A stretch of 64,000 bases of DNA from Scatavimonas merdigallinarum (lineage in GTDB: Bacteria; Bacillota; Clostridia; Oscillospirales; Acutalibacteraceae): the NCBI GenBank assembly GCA_018713055.1, contig DVFW01000042.1, positions 1-64,000 of the forward strand, in the 5' to 3' direction. The position numbers and the translations under genes are program-made. Of the stretch, positions 51,200 to 59,078 are shown piece by piece. Numbering within the stretch: position 1 is the stretch's first letter; each line of letters begins with the position of its first letter. Below the pieces are notes generated by a model. The model was not told where the DNA came from, did not search any database, and saw only the letters and a program-made list of their open reading frames with translations.

Positions 51200-51588
51200 A
51201 CACGTATACGATGAAAACCATACAAAGGTTGATTAAAACTTTTGGAAATACAATTGAGGTACTGCTGGACGGACAGCTGCAGGAAACGGGAAGAGCGTTT
51301 ATACAGCCTTTGCGCTATAAGAACAAGATTTATCTAGATGGCTATTATTTGCCGCCGGGCTATTGCGACGGGGGACATTTTCTTTATATAGGTCCACCTG
51401 ATATTCATTTTGTACGCCCGTATGAAAATCTTGTGATCCGATGTGAAGAGCTAAGTGAAAGCTATACGGTTAAGCGTGCGGAAACATATAAATTTGCAGG
51501 CAGACCCGTTTATGTATGGGCTGTGCTTACGCCCTGCACTGCCGATTTGGAAGAAAGCGCGCAGAGTCGACAGGAGGGAGCGGTATGA
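51196..51588 (+). CDS. Head completion protein, XkdH-like
   Basis: 130 residues of beta type with IEVLLDGQLQETGRAFIQPL and GPPDIHFVRPYENLVI and a late YKFAGRPVYVWAVLTP. Such proteins stop the capsid exit and receive the tail. AGGTGA precedes the ATG. Overlaps its neighbours by four bases on each side. Confidence 0.6.
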   Translation: MNTYTMKTIQRLIKTFGNTIEVLLDGQLQETGRAFIQPLRYKNKIYLDGYYLPPGYCDGGHFLYIGPPDIHFVRPYENLVIRCEELSESYTVKRAETYKFAGRPVYVWAVLTPCTADLEESAQSRQEGAV

Positions 51589-52355
51589 AAACGGCGCAGG
51601 AAACCGTGCAATCTGTTTTAGAATGGCTAAAAACCGGGGATGAACTGCAGGAGGTTTCTTTTGTTCCGTCTTACCAAAGCAAAAGCTTTGCAGTTCCGGT
51701 AAAAAAGCCAGTGGCTGCGGTAGGGAAGCACAGTATTTTTGCCTGTGCAGAGGCCAAAAGCAGCGAAATACAGGCGGTACAGGAAAAAGGGCTTAGGATC
51801 GCTGTGGATGTATTTGTCCCTGTTCTGGATGGCGGCGAGGCCTGCGCGCAACTGCTGGATAAAATAAGCGCCAGGCTTCTGGAGCATGTACAGGAAGGCC
51901 GGTATGAGATCAAAACGGGCGCAGTACAATATCAGAGCAGCACAGGTGCATTTACAGCACAGCTTCTGCTTACCATCATGCAGATACAGGCGGCCCAGCA
52001 GGAAGCAGACAAGAGAAATGTGGTTATGCATGTAAACGGCGCCCGGTTTTATGCGCAAAATGTAACGGTAACAGAAACAGAAGACCTGTACCCGATAGAG
52101 TGTTATGGGGAAAGGGTGCCGTATGCTTCAATCAACCGCGGACGGCGCTATGAAGTTATGATTCAAAAACCTGTAACAAAGGACAATCTCTCGGAAGCGT
52201 TTACACAGATAAATGCAACGGTATCTGTACGCAATGCAGGCGGCGGCATTTATCTGTATGGGTGTAATGTAAAGCGTATAGAAAGCCATGTGGAAAACGG
52301 GCTTTATTATATGGATACGATTGTACTGACGGCACAAAGAAAAGAAACCGTATAG
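51585..52355 (+). CDS. Tail-terminator-like protein fused to a second beta domain
   Basis: 256 residues. The first ~140 resemble a tail terminator/completion protein (GLRIAVDVFVPVLDGGEACA, IKTGAVQYQSSTGAFTAQLL). The last ~105 form a separate beta-rich domain (VVMHVNGARFYAQNVTVTET, CYGERVPYASINRGRRYEVM) reminiscent of tail-tube or hub strands. Separate genes would be expected for these roles. The junction near residue 150 is helical and Gln/Ala-rich. Start at 51585 follows GGAGGGAGCGG. Confidence 0.55.
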   Translation: MKTAQETVQSVLEWLKTGDELQEVSFVPSYQSKSFAVPVKKPVAAVGKHSIFACAEAKSSEIQAVQEKGLRIAVDVFVPVLDGGEACAQLLDKISARLLEHVQEGRYEIKTGAVQYQSSTGAFTAQLLLTIMQIQAAQQEADKRNVVMHVNGARFYAQNVTVTETEDLYPIECYGERVPYASINRGRRYEVMIQKPVTKDNLSEAFTQINATVSVRNAGGGIYLYGCNVKRIESHVENGLYYMDTIVLTAQRKETV

Positions 52356-52368
52356 AAAGGGGCGTAAA

Positions 52369-52527
52369 ATGGAAACGCAGACAAAATATACAGCTGTACA
52401 ACAGGAACTGTCCCAACGGTATATGGAGCAAGCGGAAAACGCAAGGTTGTTGTCGGATGTTTTCGAACGCGACAGCCGCCGTTACTCAAATACGCTCAAA
52501 GAAGAAGAGGAGGTGCAGGCTCTGTGA
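52369..52527 (+). CDS. 52-residue helical protein in the tape-measure position
   Basis: METQTKYTAVQQELSQRYME and then a charged helix (RLLSDVFERDSRRYSNTLKE) to EVQAL. GAAAGGGG lies before the ATG; its stop overlaps the next start as GTGA. In PBSX-like phages the chaperones and a tape measure of 500-1500 residues occupy this place. No family recognised. It could be a minimal ruler, a connector or an assembly factor. Confidence 0.65.
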   Translation: METQTKYTAVQQELSQRYMEQAENARLLSDVFERDSRRYSNTLKEEEEVQAL

Positions 52528-53048
52528 ACCACCCACCTATACGGTACAGAGGCGTAGAACTGCACCATAATCCTAAAAGCATACAAATTGAAGAGAACAA
52601 AAGCTATAGCGAACATTTTTTTGTCAACGCCCTCGGGGCGGTGCAGGAATCCGGAAGAAAGGCGCGGGTTGTGTCAGGAGAAGGGGAATTCTTTGGAAAG
52701 GATTGCCTTACGCAATATAATGCGGTATTGGAGTTGTTTACAAGCAGAGAAGGCGGGCTTTTGTCTGTAAGCGGCTATACGCCCTTTTATGCGCGTTTTG
52801 TTTTATTTACGCTGACACAGCCGCCTCTGGAAAATTTTTTAAGTTACCGTTTTGTTTTTATAGAGGACATGTCGCTGATGCCGCAGGGAATAAAAGTCAG
52901 ACAGCAGACCCATACGGTAACGGAAAACCAAACGCTTTGGGATATTGCTTACCTGTATGGTATACCGGTAGAGTCGCTTTTGATAAATAATCCCGGGATA
53001 AGCAGGCCAGATGCACTGACAAGCGGACAAGAGGTGAAACTTTTATGA
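52524..53048 (+). CDS. LysM-containing baseplate/tail hub protein (XkdP-like)
   Basis: 174 residues. The N-terminal domain (RYRGVELHHNPKSIQIEEN) resembles XkdP/gp53-type proteins. The C-terminal 50 residues are a LysM motif (HTVTENQTLWDIAYLYGIPV to SGQEVKLL) that binds peptidoglycan. GTG start after AGGAGGTG. Overlaps both neighbours by four bases. Confidence 0.8.
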   Translation: MNHPPIRYRGVELHHNPKSIQIEENKSYSEHFFVNALGAVQESGRKARVVSGEGEFFGKDCLTQYNAVLELFTSREGGLLSVSGYTPFYARFVLFTLTQPPLENFLSYRFVFIEDMSLMPQGIKVRQQTHTVTENQTLWDIAYLYGIPVESLLINNPGISRPDALTSGQEVKLL

Positions 53049-53986
53049 CTTTTACGGCAATTACCGCCGACAGAAAAATGTTTACGCTTTGCAGTCCGCT
53101 GTCCTGTTGTATGGAATATGAGCAGGGGATACCGGCAGACGCTTTAACAGCCGCGTTTCCTTACAGATCCGACATACCGCAGCTTGCGTATATTGTGGTG
53201 CAGAAGGATAAAAAGCCTGTTTTTACAGGCGTAATTGACGAACAGCGCTTTTTATCTGTAGAAGGAGAAGGCATGGTTATGCTTTCTGCCAGAAGCCTGG
53301 CGGCGCTGCTGCTGGACAATGAAGCAATGCCGCAAAACTATAACAACCCGGATGCCCAGACAATTTTTTTGCGGCATATACAACCTCTTGGCATTACACA
53401 GTACAGCTGCGAAAAAAAACCAAGAGCAGCAAGCTTTACGGTGGATAAGGGGTCGACGCATTGGCAGGTTCTTGAAAGTTTTTGCAGGGTTTGTCTGGAC
53501 AGTTACCCTGCAGTGGATGAAACCGGACGTGTATGTATGTGCGGACGTCCGGGCGGGGAAAACGCGCTTTTGTTTGCAAATACAGGCGAAGGAATCCGTT
53601 TTACCAGGTTTGAAAAAACAGTGAAACGGTGCAAGCGACTGTCGGAAGTGCTTGTAAAAACATCTGTAGACGGCGCCTATTCGACGCCGGTGCGAAACGC
53701 CGTCGCCCTTTCAGAAGGCGTTATAAGGCGGCGGTATTTAAATGCATCGGAACTGTCTGGGAACAGTGTATTGGACGCAGATAAAATGATCCGGGAAGGG
53801 GAGTATGCATCGGTTGAAATTACACTTAGCTGCCCCAGTCCCCTTTTAGGGTGTATGGGACGTACCGCACGGATTCTGTATGGAGAAGAAACATACGACG
53901 GATTATATATTAGCGGGCTGCAGTATACCTGTGCACGGGAAGAGGAAAAAACGGTTCTGTTATTTTCAAAATACAGGAAGGAATAA
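53045..53986 (+). CDS. XkdQ/gpD-like baseplate hub protein
   Basis: 313 residues. N-terminal beta domain (AYIVVQKDKKPVFTGVIDEQ), ARSLAALLLDNEAMPQNY with NPDAQTIFLRHI, and GSTHWQVLESFCRVCLDSYP are typical of phage late-control D/XkdQ proteins that form the hub at the tail tip. AGAGGTG precedes the ATG. Confidence 0.78.
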   Translation: MTFTAITADRKMFTLCSPLSCCMEYEQGIPADALTAAFPYRSDIPQLAYIVVQKDKKPVFTGVIDEQRFLSVEGEGMVMLSARSLAALLLDNEAMPQNYNNPDAQTIFLRHIQPLGITQYSCEKKPRAASFTVDKGSTHWQVLESFCRVCLDSYPAVDETGRVCMCGRPGGENALLFANTGEGIRFTRFEKTVKRCKRLSEVLVKTSVDGAYSTPVRNAVALSEGVIRRRYLNASELSGNSVLDADKMIREGEYASVEITLSCPSPLLGCMGRTARILYGEETYDGLYISGLQYTCAREEEKTVLLFSKYRKE

Positions 53987-53990
53987 AATT

Positions 53991-54338
53991 ATGTGGCTTT
54001 TAAAAAATATGGCGCAAAATGGAAGGACAGAGAAAAAAGCAGATAAAGGAAAAATATCGTCTGTATCTCAATCTTTTGTTACGGTACAAACAGCGCTTGA
54101 ACATCGGAAAATTCCAGTGGTCTGTCCATATGGGCTTGCATATGTACCGGCCCCGGGGGAAGAGTGTGTAACGCTTCCTCTGCAAAACGGGCAAATCTGC
54201 ATTGGTGCTCCCGTAAAAGACAAGGAGTTGCAGCCGGGGGAAATTATGCTGTATTCTGCCGGCGGCGCGACGTTGGTTTTAAAAAATGACGGAACGATTT
54301 TGGCGAATGGAAAAGTCCTGGAAAGCGGGGATGGATAA
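53991..54338 (+). CDS. Baseplate spike-like protein (XkdR/gpV type)
   Basis: 115 residues, beginning MWLLKNMAQNG. A short OB-like middle (VVCPYGLAYVPAPGEECVTL) and a repetitive C-terminal strand pattern GEIMLYSAGGATLVLKNDGT, ILANGK, as in gpV spike tips. Shorter than usual spikes. The frame is open from 53880, inside the preceding gene, but the ATG at 53991 is the natural start. Confidence 0.65.
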   Translation: MWLLKNMAQNGRTEKKADKGKISSVSQSFVTVQTALEHRKIPVVCPYGLAYVPAPGEECVTLPLQNGQICIGAPVKDKELQPGEIMLYSAGGATLVLKNDGTILANGKVLESGDG

Positions 54339-54686
54339 ATGGATACAGCATTAAATGACGCTGGGGATTTTGCTCTGGACGGCAGAGGAATGCCTTATCT
54401 TTTGAGCGGCCTTGCGGAACTAATGCAGCGGGTGAAGCTGTGTTTACAGATCAAAAAGGGAAGTTTTCTTTATGACCGCAACCTGGGGTCGGAACTTCAT
54501 ACCTTGGAGCACGGCACGGAGCTTTTGCAGCAGAGAGCGCAGATGCTTGTATATGAAGCGGTTGCCGCGGTGCCGCAGGTCAGGCTTTACAACATTCAGG
54601 CTGATTTTCCTCAGGACGGCCCTTTGAAATTATCACTCGATATTGATTTTGCCGGCGAAACGGGAACGCTGGAGGTGACGCTTTAA
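54339..54686 (+). CDS. Baseplate wedge protein, gp25/XkdS-like
   Basis: 115 residues. DFALDGRGMPYLLSGLAELM, QRVKLCLQIKKGSFLYDRNL-type core and a final beta segment (PLKLSLDIDFAGETGTLEVT) match GPW/gp25 or DUF2634 wedge proteins. TAATG overlap with the next gene. Confidence 0.8.
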   Translation: MDTALNDAGDFALDGRGMPYLLSGLAELMQRVKLCLQIKKGSFLYDRNLGSELHTLEHGTELLQQRAQMLVYEAVAAVPQVRLYNIQADFPQDGPLKLSLDIDFAGETGTLEVTL

Positions 54687-55756
54687 TGGACAGCTATCAG
54701 GAAATTTTGGACAGAATGAAAGAAAAATATAAGGAACTCAGCGGATATGACGCCGACGGGGCGTCGGACATTGGTATACGAATGCAAGTGCTTGCAGGCG
54801 AAGTTTTTTCGCTGAATTGCTATGCACAGTGGATGATCAGACAAATGTTCCCGCAAACGGCGCAGGGGCAACAGCTGGATTATCATGCGCTTGAGCAGGG
54901 GCTTACCAGAAAACCCGCAATTGCGGCAAAGGGGACTTTGTCTTTTTATCTGGAAGAGGCGGCCGGCGAGGACATACAGATTCCTGCCGGTACGGTGTGC
55001 GCAACGGCGGGCGAAGACGCCATGCGTTTTGTAACAACACAGGACGCGACGCTTTCTCAGGGAAGCATTGTGGCAGCCGTTCCGGCTGCGGCGCAGGAAG
55101 AAGGAGCAAAGGGAAATGTGGCGCCCCAGAGTATAAGCGTCATGGTCACACCGCCGGCGGGGATTGCTTATGTAAAAAATACCGTTCCTTTTACAGGCGG
55201 AGAAGACGAAGAGACAGACGAACATCTGCGGCGGCGCATATTGGAAAATCTGCGAAATCCGCCGCGCGGGACAAACAGTGCTTTTTATAAACAGGCAGCT
55301 GAAAGCGTAGACGGCGTATATTCTGCCGGCGTAGCGCCGAAGGCGCGCGGGACGGGAACCGTTAATGTATATATTGCAAAACAGGGGACGGCGGCGCCGC
55401 AATCGCTTGTGGAGCAGGTACAGGAAAAATTGGAGGCGGAAAGGGAAATTAACGTGGACGTCCTTGTGGCGTCTGCACAGGCGGTTCCGTATGATGTACA
55501 TGCTGAAATAGAGATTGCAGACGGATATACATGGAGTACAATAGAAAGCCAGTGCGAGCAGGCAATTCGTGCGTATTTTGATACAGTCGGCGTTGGACAG
55601 GCGGTACGGACTTCTGGTATAGGCGAGGCAATTTTTCACGTGGCGGGAGTAAAAAGCTATATTTTTGACGATTATTATACAAACGATATACAGGCGCTTG
55701 CATCCCAGCTTTATGTAGTCAGAAATATTGTATTGACAGAAAGAGGGAGTACATAA
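54686..55756 (+). CDS. Baseplate J-like protein
   Basis: 356 residues of the gpJ/XkdT family, which links wedge units into the baseplate ring. EILDRMKEKYKELSGYDADG, GLTRKPAIAAKGTLSFYLEE, IPAGTVCATA and GGEDEETDEHLRRRILENLR followed by GTNSAFYKQAAESVDGVYSA. Complete by family standards. GGAGGTG precedes the ATG. Confidence 0.9.
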   Translation: MDSYQEILDRMKEKYKELSGYDADGASDIGIRMQVLAGEVFSLNCYAQWMIRQMFPQTAQGQQLDYHALEQGLTRKPAIAAKGTLSFYLEEAAGEDIQIPAGTVCATAGEDAMRFVTTQDATLSQGSIVAAVPAAAQEEGAKGNVAPQSISVMVTPPAGIAYVKNTVPFTGGEDEETDEHLRRRILENLRNPPRGTNSAFYKQAAESVDGVYSAGVAPKARGTGTVNVYIAKQGTAAPQSLVEQVQEKLEAEREINVDVLVASAQAVPYDVHAEIEIADGYTWSTIESQCEQAIRAYFDTVGVGQAVRTSGIGEAIFHVAGVKSYIFDDYYTNDIQALASQLYVVRNIVLTERGST

Positions 55757-56322
55757 TGGGCGCAGTGGCATCTATGATCCAAAAACTTGCGCCGCTTGGT
55801 GTTTATGCACTGCAACAGAACAGCGCGGTTTATAAAGAACTGTGCGCGTATGCGGCGGCTCTGGATATCCTTGAAGCAACGCTTTTGCAGGCACAGCAGG
55901 AATGCTTTATTTGTACGGCGCAATCATACGGGTTGTCGCATAGAGAGATTAATATAGGGCCGGTCAGGGAAGAACTTACCCTGGAAAAACGCAGAGAAAT
56001 GTTGTTGTCCAGAGCGGCTCTAAAGCAGGACGATTTTAATAGAAGCGGCGTCGAACAGATGTTAAGTGCGCTTGGACTGGAATTTACGCTTTTTGAGCTT
56101 CCACATCAGCAAACGCTCCATATTGATTGTAAAGGCAGCTATACGCAGGCACAGCGCAAATGGATTTCTTCGCAGGCAATTGCGCAGCTTCCTGCGCATC
56201 TGGATGTGCTTTTGGACTTTAGAAACCTGCAATGGAGCACAATTGATGCAAAAAACCTGACGTTTGCTTCTATGGACGCCAAAGCAATGACATGGAAACA
56301 GATTGAGAGCTACGGAGTATGA
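55756..56322 (+). CDS. DUF2313/XkdU-like baseplate protein (gpI type)
   Basis: 188 residues. It lies between baseplate J and the fibre gene as in PBSX, with LEKRREMLLSRAALKQDDFN and FTLFELPHQQTLHIDC matching the YmfQ/XkdU pattern. The C-terminus ends in a repetitive TWKQIESYGV stretch (WSTIDAKNLTFASMDAKAMT). TAATG overlap with baseplate J. Confidence 0.8.
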   Translation: MGAVASMIQKLAPLGVYALQQNSAVYKELCAYAAALDILEATLLQAQQECFICTAQSYGLSHREINIGPVREELTLEKRREMLLSRAALKQDDFNRSGVEQMLSALGLEFTLFELPHQQTLHIDCKGSYTQAQRKWISSQAIAQLPAHLDVLLDFRNLQWSTIDAKNLTFASMDAKAMTWKQIESYGV

Positions 56323-56340
56323 TGAAAGGAAGGACAGAAA

Positions 56341-56805
56341 ATGGCATCTTCAGAAAAAACGGCAAATTTGGGGTTGAACCTGTGGGAACCGGAAGATAAA
56401 CCGATCAGGGCCGACTTTGTGGCTGATAACCAGCTGATTGATCAGGTAGTCGGTACACATACAAAAAATTCCAATATCCACATAACAGCGTCGGAAAAAA
56501 CAAAGCTCAACGAGCCTTATCAGGTAAAAATGTTTGCCGGAACAGGAAGCGCCAGTTTTACCTATACGTTCGATTTTTCCCCTAAATTTGTAGTGGTCTA
56601 TAAAAAGAACGCCCCCATGTTTGTGTATAGTGGCGGCGCAAGTGTTATAAACGGGGCGCTTGCAGCCTCTGTTTATGGCGCGACGCAGGGCGCGCAGCTA
56701 AATGCGAACAAGCTGACGCTGACGCAACAATCTGCGTCGGTCAACGGCATACGCTGCAATTTAAATGAAGAAGACGGACAGTATGTAATTGTGGCGTACC
56801 GGTGA
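56341..56805 (+). CDS. Short tail-fibre-like protein
   Basis: 154 residues. The N-terminal part (SSEKTANLGLNLWEPEDKPI, RADFVADNQLIDQVVG) is a common attachment segment in Firmicutes phage fibres. The rest (FDFSPKFVVVYKKNAP, GAQLNANKLTLTQQ) is beta-type. Only one short fibre is present, with no chaperone, lysin or holin after it. AAGGAAGGA precedes the ATG. Confidence 0.7.
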   Translation: MASSEKTANLGLNLWEPEDKPIRADFVADNQLIDQVVGTHTKNSNIHITASEKTKLNEPYQVKMFAGTGSASFTYTFDFSPKFVVVYKKNAPMFVYSGGASVINGALAASVYGATQGAQLNANKLTLTQQSASVNGIRCNLNEEDGQYVIVAYR

Positions 56806-56822
56806 CATTAAAAGACCGTACA

Positions 56823-56858
56823 AAAAGGCGGAAGCTTCTTAAGAAGCTTCCGCCTTTT
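56823..56858. terminator. 36-bp perfect palindromic terminator
   Basis: Arms 56823-56840 and 56841-56858 are exact complements centred on TTAA, A-rich and T-rich at the ends, working on either strand. It closes the phage operon and the convergent gene at 56871. Confidence 0.9.
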
Positions 56859-56870
56859 ACGTTTAAAGCA

Positions 56871-57683
56871 TTAGCGGTCTTTTCGGTCCGCACCCAGGTC
56901 GATATCAATTTCTGCCGTATCGTATTTTTGCAGTTTGTTCTTTTTAGGCTGATAAATCGTTTTAGAAGGGGCTTTTCCCTGTAAACGGCCACGTCTGCCG
57001 CCAGAGGCTGCGGCAAGCATTTTTCTGCGTTTGTTTATACAGGTAAATACTACGCAGATGACGCCGATTACTGCGCCCACAATCATGGCAACGCCTAAAT
57101 ACAGCATCCACTGAAAGGTGGTCTCGTCATCTGCCGATTTGTTGTTTTTTATAAAGTTAAAATCGTTTGTACCATCCATACTTCCGGAAAAATCAAGCGC
57201 CATTTCCCAGTCGGAAGCATCCAGCTCGTTTGTATCGACCGATTTGCTTACGTCATACAATTCGTTGGGGGCACTGGAAACGGAGCCGTCATTATTATAG
57301 TCTGCATAGCCATCGTCCGATGAAGTGGAATAACCGTCTGGCGACGGTTCCACAAAAGAAAAATTGTTCTGATATGAATCGTCATAGTAGTCATCGTAAT
57401 CGTTGTAGTCATTATAATCGTTGTATGAGGAAGTTTGGCCGCTGGAATCCGGTTGAGAATCGTAGTTGTCTTCAACAGTGCTGGAATCCGGCAATGGCTC
57501 CGGCTGCGGCGGCTCTGTCTGCGATTCGACACCGCTGTCAGAGTATGTGGGGTCTTCATAAATATCATCCGGTTCTCCAACCACGTTGCTGCTGTCTGTC
57601 ACGGCAGCTGCATAGTAGCTGCAAAGACAGGCCAGAAAAACGGGAAGGAGCAATTGCACAAATATACGCAGGCGTTGTTTCAT
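56871..57683 (-). CDS. Membrane protein with Asp/Tyr/Asn-rich extracytoplasmic linker
   Basis: 270 residues: N-terminal signal segment (IFVQLLLPVFLACLCSYYAA), a low-complexity linker of about 110 residues with SSYNDYNDYNDYDDYYDDSY, a short folded-looking stretch (DWEMALDFSGSMDG), one membrane helix at about 192-214 (WMLYLGVAMIVGAVIGVICV) and a basic cytoplasmic tail. Function unknown. The ATG at 57683 has GGAGG eight bases upstream. The linker resembles the tail of FtsQ in this window in composition. Confidence 0.75.
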   Translation of the reverse strand: MKQRLRIFVQLLLPVFLACLCSYYAAAVTDSSNVVGEPDDIYEDPTYSDSGVESQTEPPQPEPLPDSSTVEDNYDSQPDSSGQTSSYNDYNDYNDYDDYYDDSYQNNFSFVEPSPDGYSTSSDDGYADYNNDGSVSSAPNELYDVSKSVDTNELDASDWEMALDFSGSMDGTNDFNFIKNNKSADDETTFQWMLYLGVAMIVGAVIGVICVVFTCINKRRKMLAAASGGRRGRLQGKAPSKTIYQPKKNKLQKYDTAEIDIDLGADRKDR

Positions 57684-57716
57684 TTGCCATGCCTCCAAAA
57701 AAGATTAATACGACTT

Positions 57717-57746
57717 ATAATACCACACAATGGACAAATTTTTCAA
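57717..57746 (-). promoter_or_regulatory. Promoter of the 56871 gene
   Basis: Minus strand TTGAAA (57746-57741), 18 bases, TATTAT (57722-57717) with an extended TGG. Confidence 0.5.
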
Positions 57747-57822
57747 TACAGATGCAGATTTTCAATTGTTTTTCTGCAAACTGTGCAGTAAAAACCGGTT
57801 AACAGAAAGCAATAACGGCATA

Positions 57823-58956
57823 TTACAGCACGTCTTTAAACATGGTCGGCTGGTAACTGTTGATAGCGGCGTCATTTTTCTCGCATTCATACGCTTTGGC
57901 CTGCGCATCCATATCTTTTTGATATTCTTCAAATTTCATGGAATACAGCACCGAGCTGCGCTGGGATTCTTCAAAAACATTTTCCGCTTCTTTATTGATG
58001 TCGCCCTTATAGACAAGGTATAAAACAGCGGTGGAATCTTCCCCCACCTGAATTACAGTTGCCTGATTGGCGTCAAGCCCTTCCAGCGCTTCTTTCAGTT
58101 CGTCACCCAGAGAAGAATCTTCTAAAATTTCCGTATTTGTAACGGAAGGATCTTCTTCCAAACCCGCGGCTGTGGTGTAAGCCTGCGCAATTTCGTCATA
58201 GGTTTTGCTGCCGTTGTTGATCTGCTGTGCATAAGCGTTGAAATCGTCTGTGGCTTGTTTGACTTCCTCCTCACTGAAAGCTACAGAGGTTGAATCGGTG
58301 GAGGAAGCGTCGTCGCTTTCACTGTCGGTTGTTGTATACAAATTCATAGGCAAATATGCGTAATTGGTATAGTTTTCTATGAAATAGGCCTTAATTTCGT
58401 CGTCAGAAACAGCCTTTTCACCGCCTATGCCGTAGATTGCGTCAAAAAGCGCGTTGTATTTGGCGGCAAACAGATATTCTGCACGATAAAAAGAGTCCTT
58501 GGAAATCCCCAGCTTTTCATACGTTTGTCCGTAATAGCTCCATGCCTGGTCCGCATTGCTTTCTGCAGCAGTAAGCTCCGTTTCCGAAAGAGTCAGACCC
58601 TTCTGAGCAAAAAGCTTTTCAGTGTTTAACAGGTTTTTGCAAGCGTTTTCAGCCTCCTGCAAAATATAATCCTGTGCGTTTACCTTGTCGCCGTTTGGAT
58701 CTTCAATTTCCTGCGTAAGAACGTCCACCGCTTCTGTTGCGGCTTCTGTTCCCGATTGCGTTGCGCTTTCTGTTTGGGCGGAAGAAACCTGGTTGGAAGC
58801 ATATCCGTACGCACCCGACATATAGTAGATATATGTGCCGATAGAAAGCGTGTTTATGTCGTCTTTATATGACCATGATTGGTCAGCGCAACTGGCGCTG
58901 ATTGTAAGCATACCCATTGCAAGGGCCAAAGCAAGCAGCTTTTTTGTTGTTTTCAT
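57823..58956 (-). CDS. SurA/PrsA-like lipoprotein (foldase candidate)
   Basis: 377 residues. A signal peptide MKTTKKLLALALAMGMLTIS ends in a lipobox with Cys23 (SASCADQ), so the protein is lipid-anchored outside the membrane. The body is acidic and helical, like the SurA N-terminal chaperone domain, with EIKAYFIENYTNYAYL and a later segment in the place of a parvulin domain (TYDEIAQAYTTAAGLEEDPS). A true catalytic rotamase core is weak. PrsA-like foldases often neighbour mfd in Clostridia, as here. Confidence 0.75.
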   Translation of the reverse strand: MKTTKKLLALALAMGMLTISASCADQSWSYKDDINTLSIGTYIYYMSGAYGYASNQVSSAQTESATQSGTEAATEAVDVLTQEIEDPNGDKVNAQDYILQEAENACKNLLNTEKLFAQKGLTLSETELTAAESNADQAWSYYGQTYEKLGISKDSFYRAEYLFAAKYNALFDAIYGIGGEKAVSDDEIKAYFIENYTNYAYLPMNLYTTTDSESDDASSTDSTSVAFSEEEVKQATDDFNAYAQQINNGSKTYDEIAQAYTTAAGLEEDPSVTNTEILEDSSLGDELKEALEGLDANQATVIQVGEDSTAVLYLVYKGDINKEAENVFEESQRSSVLYSMKFEEYQKDMDAQAKAYECEKNDAAINSYQPTMFKDVL

Positions 58957-58998
58957 AATGGTATGATCGTTCCTTTCGTTTAATACAAATCGTAAGTA

Positions 58999-59027
58999 AT
59001 TATACACGTTTGGGACAAATTTGTCTA
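58999..59027 (-). promoter_or_regulatory. Promoter of the lipoprotein gene
   Basis: Minus strand TAGACA (59027-59022), 17 bases, perfect TATAAT (59004-58999), about 42 bases before the ATG at 58956. Confidence 0.65.
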
Positions 59028-59078
59028 TAATAATTCCATCATTTTAAAAGGAGTTCACAATTTAATTAGAAACAAAAG

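Larger units (their letters stand above)
45422..56805 (+). mobile_element. PBSX-like phage structural operon without recognisable tail-shaft or lysis genes
   Basis: Seventeen tightly packed plus-strand genes in PBSX order: terS, terL, portal, protease, decoration, capsid, two connector-type proteins, tail-terminator fusion, a 52-residue protein, LysM hub, gpD-like hub, spike, gp25-like, baseplate J, DUF2313-like, fibre. Genes for sheath, tube, chaperone and tape measure are not recognisable, and integrase, repressor, replication, holin and endolysin genes are absent from the flanks. All frames are intact. Most likely a domesticated element. Confidence 0.8.

Noticed and set aside
54683..55771. 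362-codon open frame on the minus strand
   Set aside because: It lies wholly opposite the clear baseplate J gene. Its product is rich in Cys, Arg and His without motifs, as expected for an antisense shadow.
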